From positions 1 through 46,740 of the forward strand of contig VBFR01000190.1 of assembly GCA_005889345.1 (NCBI GenBank): a stretch of 46,740 nucleotides of DNA. The letters are read 5' to 3'. How positions within the stretch are numbered: position 1 is the stretch's first letter; each line of letters begins with the position of its first letter. The position numbers were made by a program, and so were the translations under genes. This document shows, piece after piece, positions 1 to 8,079 of the stretch. The stretch is from Chloroflexota bacterium (lineage in GTDB: Bacteria > Chloroflexota > Dormibacteria > CF-121). Under the pieces are notes generated by a model. The model saw only the letters and a program-made list of their open reading frames with translations. It had not been told where the DNA came from and ran no database searches.

Positions 1-1
1 G

Positions 2-1435
2 AAGACCGGAACGGAAGTGTGGTCCAAGCAGATCGCTCCGCCGCTGCAGCAGATCAGCCAGCAGCTCACGGCGCACAGTAGCACCGTCTACGTGAGCACG
101 GTCGACTTCGAGACCAAGCAGCCGCAAGATGGGACGGGCAAAGGCACCATCCACGCGTTGGATGAGCGCACAGGCAATGACCTCTGGACCTTCGACACGA
201 TCAAGGATGGCAACCTCTGGGGGAATCCCCTGATCAACAGCGGCGGCGGAGCCTGGTACCCGCCGGCGATCGATACCGCCACTGGCACGACCTACTGGGG
301 AACGAACAACGCGGCACCCTGGCCGGGCATCAAGGGCTATCCCAACGGCTCGAGCCGCCCAGCCCCAAATCTCTACACCGAGTCCGAGATCGCCCTCGAC
401 CGTTCTGGAAACCTGCTCTGGTACAACCAGCCCAAGCCGTTTGACCTTTTCGACGCCGATTTTCAAATCTCACCAATCCTCACGACAGCGACGATTGGCG
501 GATCGTCGCGCAAGATCGTCATTGGCGCGGGCAAGGGCGGTTACGTCATCGCGTTCGATCGCGCAACCGGCAGCCAGATCTGGAAGACGCCCGTTGGCGT
601 GCATCAAAACGACGGCCTGACGGCCATCCCAGTCGGACAGACGGTGACCGTGCTTCCGGGAATCTTCGGTGGCGTGGAGACACCAATGGCATCCGCGAAC
701 GGCGTGGTCTACGTCCCCGTCGCCAACCTCCAGACCAATTTCACCGACACCGGCTACACCCTTCCAAACCCGAGCACGGGAACGGGCGAACTGGACGCCA
801 TCGACGTCAACACGGGACGGATCCTTTGGGCCTCGAAGCTCGACTCTGAGGACTTTGGCAGCGTCGTCGTGGCCGGCGACCTCGTCTTCACCTCGACCTT
901 CAATGGCAAGGTTCTGGCGTTCAACCGGACATCTGGCAAGCAGGTGTGGTCATGGCAGGCGCCAGGCGGAATCAATGGGTTCCTCGCGGCCGCGGGCGAC
1001 CGGTTGCTGGTGCCCGTCGGCCTCGGCGCCACGCCGATGCTCGTATCGCTCAAGCTCGGAGCGGCCGGGACGATTGCTAGCGCGACGGCGACGGTCACAC
1101 CCACCCTATCGTCTTCGTGCACGCCGTCGACGACCTCGCTCTGCATCAGCACGTCGAACCAGGGCAATGGCCTTTCCTTCAACGCGGATCAGCTGTCTGC
1201 GGCCGCCGGCGCGCACGTCACGCTCACATACACGAATGACAGCGCTATTCCCCACGACTGGCACCTCTTCGACGGGGCAGACGCCTCGGCAGCCTCGATC
1301 GCGAGTACCGGCATCAAAGCAGGCCCCAATGACGTGGAATCGGTTTCGTTCGCGGTGCCATCGACGCCGGGACGCTACTTCTTCCGTTGCGATGTGCACC
1401 CGACGCTGATGACGGGCTTTCTCGTGGTGAGGTAG
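2..1435 (+). CDS. PQQ-like beta-propeller protein with C-terminal cupredoxin domain (5' truncated)
   Basis: The frame is open to the left edge, so the N-terminus and any signal peptide are missing. The visible 477 residues contain blade repeats of the PQQ-propeller type (TG..LW motifs such as DERTGNDLW, DRATGSQIW, DVNTGRILW, RTSGKQVW). A low-complexity Ala/Thr/Ser linker follows, then a cupredoxin domain of about 90 residues. That domain shows a type 1 copper site: His in PHDWH, then Cys, His and Met in FRCDVHP...TLM. By family knowledge this would be an exported, possibly PQQ-dependent, dehydrogenase passing electrons to its own copper domain. Whether PQQ is really bound cannot be judged without the N-terminal half. 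Copper use fits the metal ATPase downstream. Confidence 0.85.
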   Translation, partial: KTGTEVWSKQIAPPLQQISQQLTAHSSTVYVSTVDFETKQPQDGTGKGTIHALDERTGNDLWTFDTIKDGNLWGNPLINSGGGAWYPPAIDTATGTTYWGTNNAAPWPGIKGYPNGSSRPAPNLYTESEIALDRSGNLLWYNQPKPFDLFDADFQISPILTTATIGGSSRKIVIGAGKGGYVIAFDRATGSQIWKTPVGVHQNDGLTAIPVGQTVTVLPGIFGGVETPMASANGVVYVPVANLQTNFTDTGYTLPNPSTGTGELDAIDVNTGRILWASKLDSEDFGSVVVAGDLVFTSTFNGKVLAFNRTSGKQVWSWQAPGGINGFLAAAGDRLLVPVGLGATPMLVSLKLGAAGTIASATATVTPTLSSSCTPSTTSLCISTSNQGNGLSFNADQLSAAAGAHVTLTYTNDSAIPHDWHLFDGADASAASIASTGIKAGPNDVESVSFAVPSTPGRYFFRCDVHPTLMTGFLVVR

Positions 1436-1446
1436 GCGGAAATCAA

Positions 1447-1890
1447 ATGGTGAAGCACACGAGCGGACCACTCGGATCGGCCAACCAGGAGATCAGAGCT
1501 GCGATCGATGCGTTCGTCGAAGGGCGGCGCGCGAGCCGGCGCCTGCCCTCGCTCCTCAAACGAACGGACGCCATGCTGGCGGAGCTCGAGACGCTCAACC
1601 TGCTGCAGGTAAGACGCGCCCCCAAATCCTGGCAGTCCGAGCTGAGCGCGCTGGTTATCGACCTGCCGTTCGAATATGAGCCGCGCATCGCGCAACACCC
1701 GTCGCCCACAGCCGCCATCGACGTCGTTTTTGAGATCCAGCACGGTCTCTTCCGCTTGATGACCGGCGCGGAGTTCGAGGACGAGCTGCTCGAGGTGGCG
1801 AGTGACGATGGCGTCAGGAGCACGGAAGCGGCGTCGAATCTTACGGAGCTCGCTGGGCGCTTGAGCGCCTGGACTTCACAAAGGAGGTGA
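1447..1890 (+). CDS. hypothetical protein, 147 aa
   Basis: I do not recognise the family. It starts 11 nt after the preceding stop, with a weak AGGCGGA purine run upstream. The protein is mostly charged and probably helical, with no signal peptide, membrane segment or cysteines. It begins MVKHTSGPLG and has a stretch rich in Glu and Leu in the middle (LLKRTDAMLAELETLNLL). The stop codon lies inside the strong ribosome binding site AAGGAGGTGA of the next, very small gene, so the two are translationally linked. An upstream in-frame ATG at 1387 lies inside the preceding gene and is less likely. Confidence 0.6.
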   Translation: MVKHTSGPLGSANQEIRAAIDAFVEGRRASRRLPSLLKRTDAMLAELETLNLLQVRRAPKSWQSELSALVIDLPFEYEPRIAQHPSPTAAIDVVFEIQHGLFRLMTGAEFEDELLEVASDDGVRSTEAASNLTELAGRLSAWTSQRR

Positions 1891-1894
1891 CGTC

Positions 1895-2035
1895 ATGCCA
1901 GAGAAGTTGACGGTGGACGAATTCCTTGCGCTCTTCAGCCGCGCGCCAGGGGTCGACCGCTGGGTGAGCTCGGCCGACTCGGAGGAGTACCTCACGCTGA
2001 TCACGTATCTCGTTGGACGTCAATACCGTCTGTAG
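1895..2035 (+). CDS. small protein (46 aa), member A of a two-copy family in this window
   Basis: A 46-codon gene with a near-perfect Shine-Dalgarno AAGGAGGTGA 4 nt before ATG. The product starts MPEKLTVDEFLALF and ends LTLITYLVGRQYRL. It shares the pattern EKLTxxEFLALF ... ADSxExLTLxTYLVxR with another small gene at 10471-10620 on the other strand. Two independent copies in the same frame with conservative changes (D/Q, I/V, G/A) show that this is a real coding gene. There are no cysteines and no membrane segment; two short helices are plausible. Function is unknown. It sits between a hypothetical gene and an SPW membrane-protein gene. Confidence 0.8.
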   Translation: MPEKLTVDEFLALFSRAPGVDRWVSSADSEEYLTLITYLVGRQYRL

Positions 2036-2095
2036 CACATGGCTGAGTCGAAGTTTCACGTCGTTAGCGACAACAACACCAGGAGGTTGATTGCG

Positions 2096-2458
2096 ATGTC
2101 TGGAGAAATGCGTTGGCAGGACTGGATTAACGCGCTGTTGGGAGTGGTCCTCTTCATCACGCCGTTCGTCTTTGGGGACACCTCGCAGACGGCGGCAGCC
2201 TGGACGGCGTACGTCGGCGGCGTTTTGCTCTTCGTCTTCGGCGCCGGGTCGCTGCTGTTTCGGTGGAACCCGACCATCGAATACCTTCCGTTGATCGAGG
2301 GCGTCCTCTTGTTCCTGGCTCCATGGGTGCTTGGATTTAGCGGGATTACCGCGATGGCTTGGAGCGCTTGGGTCATTGGCGTTCTGGCATTCGTCAACGC
2401 GGGTTCGGTTCTGATCATGGGGGGTAACTTGACCGGCCGGTCGGCCGCCGCGCACTAG
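2096..2458 (+). CDS. SPW repeat membrane protein
   Basis: This 120-residue protein starts MSGEMRWQDWINALLGVVLF. It has four hydrophobic segments arranged as two repeats, each with a Trp-containing SPW-type signature (PFVFG..., APWVLGFSG). SPW proteins are small bacterial membrane proteins of unknown function, often near stress or redox genes. The start at 2096 is chosen because AGGAGG lies 9 nt upstream; an in-frame ATG at 2039 would add 19 unrelated residues. A GC-rich hairpin follows the gene. Confidence 0.85.
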   Translation: MSGEMRWQDWINALLGVVLFITPFVFGDTSQTAAAWTAYVGGVLLFVFGAGSLLFRWNPTIEYLPLIEGVLLFLAPWVLGFSGITAMAWSAWVIGVLAFVNAGSVLIMGGNLTGRSAAAH

Positions 2459-2475
2459 CCCTCCCTTCCCACATT

Positions 2476-2504
2476 TGCAGGCCCCTGTTGCCCGGGGGCC
2501 TGCA
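2476..2504 (+). terminator. GC-rich hairpin after the SPW gene
   Basis: TGCAGGCCCC pairs perfectly with GGGGCCTGCA around an 8-9 nt loop. There is no T tract, so factor-independent termination is uncertain. Its position between the SPW stop and the next ribosome binding site fits a terminator or transcript-end stabiliser. Confidence 0.5.
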
Positions 2505-2549
2505 CCCAATTCGATCACGACGAAATCTGACATGCTCAAAGGAGCGCCA

Positions 2550-3041
2550 ATGAAGATCCTGTACACGGCGGAAGCGGTAGTCGAAGGGGGGCGACGCGGG
2601 CATGGCCGAAGCACTGACGGCCGCCTCCAGGTCGACTTATCGGTTCCCAAAGAGATGGACGGCGACGGCGGGCCCGGCACCAATCCGGAACAACTCTTCG
2701 CGCTTGGGTATGCGGCCTGCTTTCAGTCGGCCATGCTGGGCGTCGCGCGGAGTCGGAAGCTCGATGCATCCGAGTCGACCATCACGTCTCGGGTGGGTAT
2801 CGGCCCCACGGGACGCGGCGGCCTGGAATTATCCGTGGCCCTCGACCTCCACGCGCCGCATCTGTCGCGGGTCGACGCTGAGGAGCTGATGCTTCGTGCG
2901 CACGAACGCTGCCCCTATTCGAGGGCGACCCGGGGAAACATCGATGTCGCGCTGACGGTTGACGGCGCGGCGCTCGAGGCCCGCTGGTTGAAAACACCAG
3001 AGGCAAGGCCAGGCCTTCCCGAGGCTCACGCCGGATCGTGA
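2550..3041 (+). CDS. OsmC/Ohr family peroxiredoxin-like protein
   Basis: The 163-residue product matches the Ohr/OsmC fold. It has MKILYTAEAVVEGGRRGHGRS at the start, the central motif NPEQLFALGYAACFQSAM with the first catalytic Cys, and AHERCPYSRATRGNIDV with the second. These two cysteines form the peroxidatic/resolving pair that reduces organic hydroperoxides in the cytoplasm. It is about 20 residues longer than typical Ohr because of a C-terminal extension after WLKTPE. The start is chosen at ATG 2550 behind AAAGGAGC. The neighbouring copper and redox genes fit a role in oxidative stress. Confidence 0.9.
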   Translation: MKILYTAEAVVEGGRRGHGRSTDGRLQVDLSVPKEMDGDGGPGTNPEQLFALGYAACFQSAMLGVARSRKLDASESTITSRVGIGPTGRGGLELSVALDLHAPHLSRVDAEELMLRAHERCPYSRATRGNIDVALTVDGAALEARWLKTPEARPGLPEAHAGS

Positions 3042-3135
3042 AGCGAGGGCTACGCGGCACCGCTCATCCTTCCAATCTGATCCTGCGGCGCCCAGATCAA
3101 CGAATATTCGCCGGGCGACCGCAAGAGGTCCGTAT

Positions 3136-5211
3136 ATGGATATGAGCGGCGAGATGGCGCACATGGGCCACGCGGGAATGTCTATGGAGGGAATGGTCCG
3201 CGACATGCGAAACCGTTTCCTGGTGGCCGCGATTTTTTCTATCCCCATCGTGCTCTGGTCGAGCATCGGTCGAACTGTCTTCCATTTCACCGTCCCCGCA
3301 CCTTTCAGCCTCCGCGATGATCTCTTTCAGCTGCTGCTGAGCCTGCCCGTTGTCTTCTACTCGGGGCGCGTCTTCTTCGAGGGCGCGGTTGGGGCGCTCC
3401 GCGCCCACACCCTCGACATGATGGTTCTGGTCTCGGTGGCCATCGGCTCGGGCTGGATCTATTCACTTGTCATAAGCCTGACGGGTGGGGGAGACGTTTT
3501 CTACGAAGCGTCGTCGCTCCTGGCGACGTTTGTGCTTCTGGGTCACTGGTTCGAGATGCGGGCGCGCGGGAGCGCCAACACCGCCATTCGCGCGCTGCTA
3601 TCGCTGGCCCCCCCAATGGCGCTCGTCATCCGTAGCGGCGAGCCGGTGGAAATTCCCACGGCAGAGGTCATGGTTGGCGACCTGTTGCTCATTCGGCCCG
3701 GGGGCAGGATCCCGGTCGATGCGACGGTCGAGGAAGGGGAAAGCGAGGTCGACGAGTCTGTCGTAACCGGGGAGAGCCTCCCTGTGTCCAAAGGGCCAGG
3801 CTCGGAGCTGATCGGTGGTTCGATCAACAAGAACGGGACGCTGCGGGCGCGGGCCACCCGGGTCGGGAGCGACACCGTGCTCGCCCAGATCGTCAATCTG
3901 GTGCAGGAGGCACAGAACTCGAAAGCTCCGTCGCAGGAACTCGCCGACCGGGCCGCCTTCTGGCTCGTCCTCGTCGCGCTCGTCGGCGGCACGGGCACGT
4001 TCGCTGTCTGGTTGCTGGTGAGCCGATCGGTGTCGGTCGCGATTCTCTATGCGATCAGCGTGGTTGTCATCACCTGTCCGGATGCCCTGGGCCTGGCAAC
4101 TCCGACCGCGATCATGGTCGGGACCGGGCTGGGCGCGAAGCGCGGCATCCTGTTCAAAAATGCCCTCGCCTTGGAGGCTGCCGCGGGTGTCCAGATGGCG
4201 GTCACGGATAAGACCGGCACGCTCACGAAGGGCGAGCCCGAGGTCACCCAGCTTGTCGTTGAGGGCCTTGGGGAAGCCGAGGTCTTGGCGCTGGCGGCCG
4301 CCGTGGAGCGCGAGTCGGAACATCCGCTCGCACAGGCGGTCGTCAAGTACGCGGACGTGCGCGGCGTGCGCCGGACGATGGCGGAGGACTTTGAGAACGT
4401 GCCGGGTCAAGGCGCCGTCGCCCGAGTTGATGGGAGGCGGGTGGCAGTGGGCAACACTCGGCTGATGGCCCGCGAAAAGATCTCCCTTGGCGCCCTCGAG
4501 ACGCGCCGGGCGGAGATCGCGGCAGAGGGTCGTACCATCGTCTGCGTGGCGGTCGATGGCCGTTCAGTTGCGCTGATCGCCATCGCCGACGCGCCACGAC
4601 CAACATCGGCTGCCGCGATTGCCACCCTGCGCGAGATGGGAGTAGAGGTCGTCATGTTGACCGGCGACAACGAGGCGACGGCCCGTCGCATTGCTCGCGA
4701 GCTCGGGATCGAGTCGGTGATCGCCGACGTGTTGCCAGCCGACAAAGCCAGCAAGGTCAAGGAGCTGCAGCAGAGCGGAAAGAAGGTGGCGATGGTCGGT
4801 GACGGCGTGAACGATGCGCCGGCGCTGGCCCAGGCCGACCTCGGGGTCGCGATCGGGGCCGGAACGGACGTCGCCATCGAGGCGGCTGGCGTCGTCCTGA
4901 TGCGCTCAGACGTGCTCGATGTCGCGACCGCCTTGACCATCGGACGCGGGACGTTGCGCAAGGAGCGGCAGAACCTCGCCTGGGCCGTCGGCTACAACAC
5001 GATCGCCATACCGCTCGCCGCCGGGATATTCGAGCCGCTCGGCATCGTCTTGCGGCCCGAGATTGCCGCCATCTCCATGTCGGGGTCGAGCCTCCTTGTG
5101 GCCGTCAACGCGTTGCTCCTCAGGCGGCTGCGCCTTCCGAACGCCGGGCTGCAGCGCTCGGTGGGAACAGGGTCAGCGTCCGGCAAACTGCGGGCCCAGA
5201 AGGCTGGCTAA
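3136..5211 (+). CDS. P1B-type heavy-metal ATPase with CPD transmembrane motif
   Basis: The 691 residues carry all hallmarks of a metal-translocating P-type ATPase: TGES actuator loop, phosphorylation site DKTGT, HP motif (ESEHPLAQ), TGDN and the hinge GDGVNDAP. The N-terminus is short and rich in Met and His (MDMSGEMAHMGHAGMSMEGM) instead of a CxxC metal-binding domain, as in Cu/Ag exporters of the CopB group. The key transmembrane metal motif, at residues 314-316, reads CPD rather than CPC (Cu+/Ag+, Zn/Cd) or CPH (CopB). Substrate is therefore uncertain; copper or silver export is the best guess from the Met/His-rich tail and cupredoxin neighbour. ATG is preceded by AAGAGG. Confidence 0.9.
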   Translation: MDMSGEMAHMGHAGMSMEGMVRDMRNRFLVAAIFSIPIVLWSSIGRTVFHFTVPAPFSLRDDLFQLLLSLPVVFYSGRVFFEGAVGALRAHTLDMMVLVSVAIGSGWIYSLVISLTGGGDVFYEASSLLATFVLLGHWFEMRARGSANTAIRALLSLAPPMALVIRSGEPVEIPTAEVMVGDLLLIRPGGRIPVDATVEEGESEVDESVVTGESLPVSKGPGSELIGGSINKNGTLRARATRVGSDTVLAQIVNLVQEAQNSKAPSQELADRAAFWLVLVALVGGTGTFAVWLLVSRSVSVAILYAISVVVITCPDALGLATPTAIMVGTGLGAKRGILFKNALALEAAAGVQMAVTDKTGTLTKGEPEVTQLVVEGLGEAEVLALAAAVERESEHPLAQAVVKYADVRGVRRTMAEDFENVPGQGAVARVDGRRVAVGNTRLMAREKISLGALETRRAEIAAEGRTIVCVAVDGRSVALIAIADAPRPTSAAAIATLREMGVEVVMLTGDNEATARRIARELGIESVIADVLPADKASKVKELQQSGKKVAMVGDGVNDAPALAQADLGVAIGAGTDVAIEAAGVVLMRSDVLDVATALTIGRGTLRKERQNLAWAVGYNTIAIPLAAGIFEPLGIVLRPEIAAISMSGSSLLVAVNALLLRRLRLPNAGLQRSVGTGSASGKLRAQKAG

Positions 5212-5349
5212 GAGACTCAGTCAGGACTGCATCGCTCCGCAGAGTAGTTGGGGACCTGCAGCTTTCTCACGCTCGTCTTGCGCGGGTAACCCAACCTGAT
5301 GAAGCGGCCACCGGACCGGCAACATTCTCCGACGACCGCGGAGGTTCAC

Positions 5350-6084
5350 ATGGTTTCGAGCGGAATAGTTCCCGTCGTGATCACGACCTTTCTCGCCTCG
5401 GCGGTGGAGGCCGTTGAGATGGTCGCAATCGTCGTCGGGGTCGGTGCCACCCGAGGATGGCGATCGACGATCTTCGGCGCCTTCTCAGGGTTTGCCACAC
5501 TGGCCGTCGTCGTCCTGATCCTGGGGGCAGCGCTCAGTCGGATCCCGATCGGTCCGCTGCGCCTGGCCATAGGCTTCCTGCTGCTGGTGTTTGGCTTGCA
5601 GTGGTTTCGCAAGGGCATTGTGCGGGTCGCAGCCCGGGGCTTCGCCGGAATGGGGGCGGCCGACCCGAACGACTCCGCGGAACAGTGGTCGGGGCCGGGT
5701 GTGGACTGGACCGCCTGGTTCCTGGCCTGGAAAGGGGTGGTGCTCGAGGGACTGGAGATCGCGATCATTGTCGTGTCGTTCGGAGCAGCCGCCAACAACT
5801 ACGGGGCCGCGGTCCTGGGCGGCGCATCAGCGCTCGTCATCTTCCTCGCCGTCGGCTTCATCCTCCAGAGTCCACTTCGCTTGATTCCGCGCAGCTTCCT
5901 GCAGCTCGTCGTCGGTACCCTGCTGACGGCCTTCGGGACCTTCTGGTCTGTGGAGGGCCTGGGCGTCGATTGGCCTGCGAGTGACGCAGCGATCCTCGGG
6001 CTTCTCGTCGTCTATGCGGTCACGGCGATGCTTTACATCGCGCGGCAGCGCCATCAGAGAACCACACTTCGGGCAGTGGCATGA
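5350..6084 (+). CDS. COG4280-type multi-spanning membrane protein
   Basis: This 244-residue protein has about six or seven transmembrane helices. Two similar helices carry conserved acidic residues: FLASAVEAVEMVAIVVGVG near the N-terminus and GVVLEGLEIAIIVVSFG in the second half. The internal duplication with E..E motifs resembles the UPF0016/GDT1-like cation transporters and COG4280 proteins. A role in divalent-cation transport is inference only. The start at 5350 follows GGAGG by 5 nt. The stop overlaps the next gene by 4 nt (ATGA), so the two are coupled. Confidence 0.7.
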   Translation: MVSSGIVPVVITTFLASAVEAVEMVAIVVGVGATRGWRSTIFGAFSGFATLAVVVLILGAALSRIPIGPLRLAIGFLLLVFGLQWFRKGIVRVAARGFAGMGAADPNDSAEQWSGPGVDWTAWFLAWKGVVLEGLEIAIIVVSFGAAANNYGAAVLGGASALVIFLAVGFILQSPLRLIPRSFLQLVVGTLLTAFGTFWSVEGLGVDWPASDAAILGLLVVYAVTAMLYIARQRHQRTTLRAVA

Positions 6085-6302
6085 ACGGGCGCATCTGGTC
6101 GTGGATCATCGCTATCCCGCGTTTTCTGTACAACTTCATCGTCGGTGATGACTGGACCGTGGCCGTGGCGGTCCTCGCCGGGCTGATCGTGACCGCGATC
6201 CTGAATGCAAACCACATCGTGGCGTGGTGGCTGATGCCGATCATCGCCATCGTCGCGACCGGTGTCAGCATCGAACGGCATTACGTGCAGAGCCCCCGGT
6301 AA
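6081..6302 (+). CDS. small membrane protein, 73 aa
   Basis: This gene overlaps the preceding stop by ATGA. The product has two hydrophobic segments (DWTVAVAVLAGLIVTAIL and HIVAWWLMPIIAIVATGVSI) separated by a short NANH loop. No family is recognised. It may be an accessory subunit of the membrane protein encoded just upstream, judged only from the overlap. Confidence 0.65.
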   Translation: MNGRIWSWIIAIPRFLYNFIVGDDWTVAVAVLAGLIVTAILNANHIVAWWLMPIIAIVATGVSIERHYVQSPR

Positions 6303-6377
6303 AGTTCGTCTAATCGAAGGATCAGAACGAGAGGGAAACGATGTTTCGCAGGCAGCGAAGGCTGAGGAGGTAGAGCA

Positions 6378-6992
6378 ATGGCTGGTCTGATCTCTCGCGG
6401 GTTTCTTGGACGGCGCCGCCCGGCGGAGGTCGAGAACCGCCTCCCGCCGGGGCAGTATCTCGTGACGGATTTTCCGGTTCTCTCGGCGGGGCCTACGCCC
6501 CACACACCGCTGGACAAGTGGTCGTTCACCATCGACGGCCTGGTGCGCAAACCGGTGACCTGGAGCTGGGGCGACTTTCAGAAGCTCCCCACGCAGAGCT
6601 ACACCGTCGACATCAGCTGCGTGACCAAGTGGACCAAGCTCGACACCAAGTGGCTCGGCGTCAGCGTCGATACACTGCTTGAGGCGGTCGAGGTTGAGCC
6701 TGCCGGCAGGTACGTGATGGCGTACAGCGACGGCGGGTACACGACCAATGTGCCGCTCGAGGAAATGACGAAGGGGCAGGCGTTCGTGGCCTATCAGTTC
6801 GGCGACAAGGCGCTCGAGCCTGTGCATGGAGGGCCGGCGCGGCTGGTCGTGCCTCATCTCTATTTCTGGAAGAGCGCCAAGTGGATCCGTGGCCTTCGCT
6901 TCATGGAGGAAGACGAGCCCGGGTTCTGGGAACAACTCGGCTATCACATCCATGGCGATCCCTGGAAAGAGGAGCGCTACAGCGGCGACTGA
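6378..6992 (+). CDS. sulfite oxidase-like molybdopterin-dependent oxidoreductase
   Basis: The 204-residue protein matches the oxidoreductase molybdopterin-binding domain found in YedY/MsrP and sulfite oxidases. The cysteine in VDISCVTKWTKLD is the expected molybdenum ligand, and GGYTTNVPLEEM and HGGPARLVVPHLYFWKSAKWI are family landmarks. It has no Tat signal, so it is probably cytoplasmic. GAGGAGG precedes the ATG. The stop overlaps the next start by one nucleotide (TGATG). By family knowledge this single-domain enzyme commonly sits beside a ferredoxin-reductase-like flavoprotein and a DUF6510 gene, as here. Substrate is unknown. The moeA gene at about 26 kb could supply the cofactor. Confidence 0.9.
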   Translation: MAGLISRGFLGRRRPAEVENRLPPGQYLVTDFPVLSAGPTPHTPLDKWSFTIDGLVRKPVTWSWGDFQKLPTQSYTVDISCVTKWTKLDTKWLGVSVDTLLEAVEVEPAGRYVMAYSDGGYTTNVPLEEMTKGQAFVAYQFGDKALEPVHGGPARLVVPHLYFWKSAKWIRGLRFMEEDEPGFWEQLGYHIHGDPWKEERYSGD

Positions 6993-7735
6993 TGGCAGAG
7001 CCTGCTCTCGACTGGCAAGCGGGGACGGTCACTGCGATCCGGCCCGAAACCCGGCAGACGAAGAACTTCACGCTCGCGCTGCCTAAATGGATGGCCCACC
7101 GGCCGGGCATGCATTATGACGTTCGGCTGACGGCCCCGGACGGGTACCAGACGGAGCGCAGCTATTCCGTCGCGTCCGCGCCGGAGCGGGTGGGGACGAT
7201 CGATCTCACCGTCGAACGGATCGAGGACGGCGAGGTGTCGCCCTACCTCCACGACGTGGTCGCCACCGGCGATCAGGTCGAGGTCCGCGGGCCGATCGGC
7301 GGGTACTTCGTCTGGGAGGTGACGATGGGCGGTCCTCTCCTGTTGATCGGCGGCGGATCGGGGGTCGTGCCCCTGATGGCCATGCTGCGACATCGTGCTG
7401 CTCAGCACGCGACCATACCGGCGCGCATTCTCTACAGCAGCCGGACCGCCGACGATGTCATCTACCGCAGCGAGCTCGACGCGCTGGCCGCCAGCGACCG
7501 CGCTTTCGAGCCGTTCTTCACTTTCACCCGGCAGGCGCCGCCTGGCTGGGCCGGGTATCAACGGCGAATCGATGCCACGATGTTGAGTGAGGTGATCAGG
7601 CCGTTTGGAGCGCACGCTCGCGTCTACGTGTGTGGACCGACACTGCTGGTGGAAGCGGTCGCCAACGCCCTGGTGCAGATGGAGCTACCCATCGACCAGA
7701 TTCGCACGGAACGTTTTGGCCCGACCGGAGTCTGA
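6992..7735 (+). CDS. FAD/NAD(P)-binding ferredoxin reductase-like oxidoreductase
   Basis: The 247-residue protein has the FNR fold. Residues 1-95 form the FAD domain with RSYSVASAP (the RxYS flavin motif) and GDQVEVRGPIGGYF. The NAD(P) domain has LLLIGGGSGVVPLMAMLRH, and the end carries YVCGPTLLVEAVANAL and RTERFG. There is no iron-sulfur domain. It begins one base inside the stop of the molybdoenzyme gene, so the two form a transcription and translation unit, and it probably delivers electrons to or from that enzyme. Confidence 0.9.
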   Translation: MAEPALDWQAGTVTAIRPETRQTKNFTLALPKWMAHRPGMHYDVRLTAPDGYQTERSYSVASAPERVGTIDLTVERIEDGEVSPYLHDVVATGDQVEVRGPIGGYFVWEVTMGGPLLLIGGGSGVVPLMAMLRHRAAQHATIPARILYSSRTADDVIYRSELDALAASDRAFEPFFTFTRQAPPGWAGYQRRIDATMLSEVIRPFGAHARVYVCGPTLLVEAVANALVQMELPIDQIRTERFGPTGV

Positions 7736-7747
7736 GGAGGCGCAGTA

Positions 7748-8032
7748 ATGAACATGGATGACGCCGATATGAATACGGCCCTGATGGTCGACGGGAACGC
7801 GGTGGCAGGTCAACTCATGGACGTCTTTGGCCGCGACATGACGATCGCGGTGGCCCGCTGCGCCGGCTGCACCCGCGAGGCCGAGATGGGCGCGCTGATG
7901 GCGTTCACACGCGGTCCGGGAGTGGTGCTCCGCTGCCCGGCCTGCGAGGCCGCCATCGCGCGCATCGTCGAGACGCCGACGGCCATCTACGTCGAGGCGC
8001 GCGGCGCGTCGTTCCTACGCTTGCCTCGCTAA
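7748..8032 (+). CDS. DUF6510 family protein, zinc-ribbon-like
   Basis: The 94-residue protein matches DUF6510: DGNAVAGQLMDVFGRDMTIAVARCAGC, then LRCPACEAAIARIVETPTAIYVEARG. Two CxxC pairs (CAGC and CPAC) about 30 residues apart suggest a zinc ribbon. It follows a strong GAGGAGG site 12 nt after the flavoprotein stop and closes the molybdoenzyme operon. Function is unknown; its constant association with this oxidoreductase pair points to an accessory or scaffold role. Confidence 0.85.
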   Translation: MNMDDADMNTALMVDGNAVAGQLMDVFGRDMTIAVARCAGCTREAEMGALMAFTRGPGVVLRCPACEAAIARIVETPTAIYVEARGASFLRLPR

Positions 8033-8045
8033 CCGCAATCAGAGA

Positions 8046-8074
8046 GGCCCCGGTGGGAGCACCCCACCAGGGCC
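8046..8074 (+). terminator. hairpin terminator of the molybdoenzyme operon
   Basis: GGCCCCGGTGGG pairs with CCCACCAGGGCC (one C-A mismatch) around a 5-nt loop, 13 nt after the DUF6510 stop. No clear T tract follows, so the exact mechanism is uncertain. Confidence 0.6.
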
Positions 8075-8079
8075 CGTAT

